From: a virus
Length of the DNA: 50,308 nt
IMG/VR virus record: IMGVR_UViG_3300042542_001304
Span: 1-50,308 of that record
Strand: one strand, 5' to 3'
The stretch's first letter is position 1. Each line of letters opens with the position of its first letter. A program made the position numbers and the translations under genes. A model generated the notes under the pieces. The model worked only from the letters and a program-made list of their open reading frames with translations. It did not search any database and had not been told where the DNA came from. Below, piece by piece: positions 49,670 to 50,308 of this stretch.

Positions 49670-50308
49670 ATGGCAAGCTCAACAGACTTAGCAGAATCTT
49701 CACAAGCTTTATTTTGTGCTTTAGCTGATTTCATCGGCATTCCTACAATTAATGGAAAATTTAAATTAAATCCTAAAAGTGCCACGATTAATAATGTATT
49801 TGACATTGATGATGAAAGCAATAACACCTATAAATTATTTTCATCCAACTGGTCTAAAAAATATCCTCGCACATCTATTGAAAGTTTGTTTCAAAAATAT
49901 GTTAAATCAGGAAAAGCTTCATTTTCAGAAATTGAAAAATTTTTGACTGGTTCTGGTGTTAAAGATAAAGTAGCTCTTGGATGGTTCAAGTCATCTATAT
50001 TAATTGGTAAATATTTGGTAATTAAAATTAATACAATAAGTTCACAATTTAAATATATTCAAGATGAGGGAATAACAGCTACAAAAATATTTTATGCTCA
50101 TCAAGATAATACAATTATGGCCAACATACAAATTTTATTCTCTGAAGCAAATAAAAATCAAAAAGAATTACGAGATAAAATATCAAAAAATAGTGCTCAA
50201 GTTCCTTTTGGAAATTTAAATAAATGGAGTCCGGCTGACATTTACTTATCAACAAAAAAAGCTGAAAAAGCCATTGAAGATTTAGTTAAAAATAAAAAAG
50301 GTTTAACT
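49670..50308 (+). CDS. Unknown protein, C-terminus outside window
   Basis: Open from ATG 49670 to the window end (213 residues so far), starting one base after the previous stop. It begins MASSTDLAESSQALFCALAD and reaches NKWSPADIYLSTKKAEKAIE. The KWSPADIYL segment resembles the ADI region of phage proteins that go on to a (I/V)SLKK motif, a layout compatible with a PD-(D/E)XK-type nuclease; this is a guess. It appears truncated only by the window. Confidence 0.55.
   Translation, partial: MASSTDLAESSQALFCALADFIGIPTINGKFKLNPKSATINNVFDIDDESNNTYKLFSSNWSKKYPRTSIESLFQKYVKSGKASFSEIEKFLTGSGVKDKVALGWFKSSILIGKYLVIKINTISSQFKYIQDEGITATKIFYAHQDNTIMANIQILFSEANKNQKELRDKISKNSAQVPFGNLNKWSPADIYLSTKKAEKAIEDLVKNKKGLT

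Overview
This window is about 50 kb of a T4-like myovirus genome (Caudoviricetes, contractile tail). The evidence is near-complete synteny with the T4 virion and replication cores. Head and tail genes run gp13-gp14-gp15-gp16-gp17-gp18-gp19-gp20-gp67-like-gp21-gp22-gp23. They are followed by uvsY-uvsW-gp55-gp47-gp46, then gp45-gp44-gp62-regA, and finally gp43-uvsX-gp41. The sequence is AT-rich by eye. Gene style (small tail-fibre accessory proteins, Hsp20, peptide deformylase, Fe-S assembly proteins, a desaturase) fits an aquatic T4-like phage of the cyanophage/pelagiphage/freshwater-proteobacterial type. The host cannot be fixed from sequence alone; the IscU/IscA pair looks proteobacterial.

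Layout. 1-5812: tail-fibre/adhesin block with three related C1q-like proteins, a collagen-like glycine-rich fibre, small chaperone-like proteins and a cupin. 5879-20121: neck, terminase, tail and head genes, with a glycosyltransferase-like gene between the terminase subunits. Two UUCG-loop terminators lie at 13757 and 20153. 20219-29551: a second tail-tube-fold protein, recombination genes (UvsY, UvsW, gp47, gp46), the late sigma factor gp55, peptide deformylase and a DUF4338/DruA-like protein. 29573-36142: short early-type units with sigma70-like promoters, covering a winged-helix protein, glycosyltransferase, dATP/dGTP diphosphohydrolase-like protein, sliding clamp and loader, RegA, Hsp20, dCMP deaminase and a metallopeptidase. 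36161-37802: two tRNA or tRNA-like genes, a GroES-like co-chaperonin, tiny proteins and an IscU-IscA pair. 37788-41631 is the only minus-strand block: a fatty acid desaturase, a small Cys/His protein, a membrane/coiled-coil protein, a secreted repeat protein and a secreted Cys protein. 41711-50308: a consensus sigma70-type promoter, an acidic small-barrel protein, gp43 (TTG start), a membrane protein, UvsX, gp41, a second DUF4338-like paralogue and a truncated unknown gene.

Regulation. Many late genes are preceded by T4-type late-promoter octamers (TATAAATA, CATAAATA, or GACCTAAATA), consistent with the gp55 and gp45 encoded here. Early and middle genes have TTGACA-N17/18-TATNNT promoters. 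Genes are tightly packed, with frequent ATGA and TAATG overlaps. No gene-free stretch exceeds 300 bases.

The least explained parts are the minus-strand secreted/membrane block, the paired DUF4338-like proteins, the shortened tRNA-like gene with its own promoter, and the complete-looking Fe-S assembly pair.
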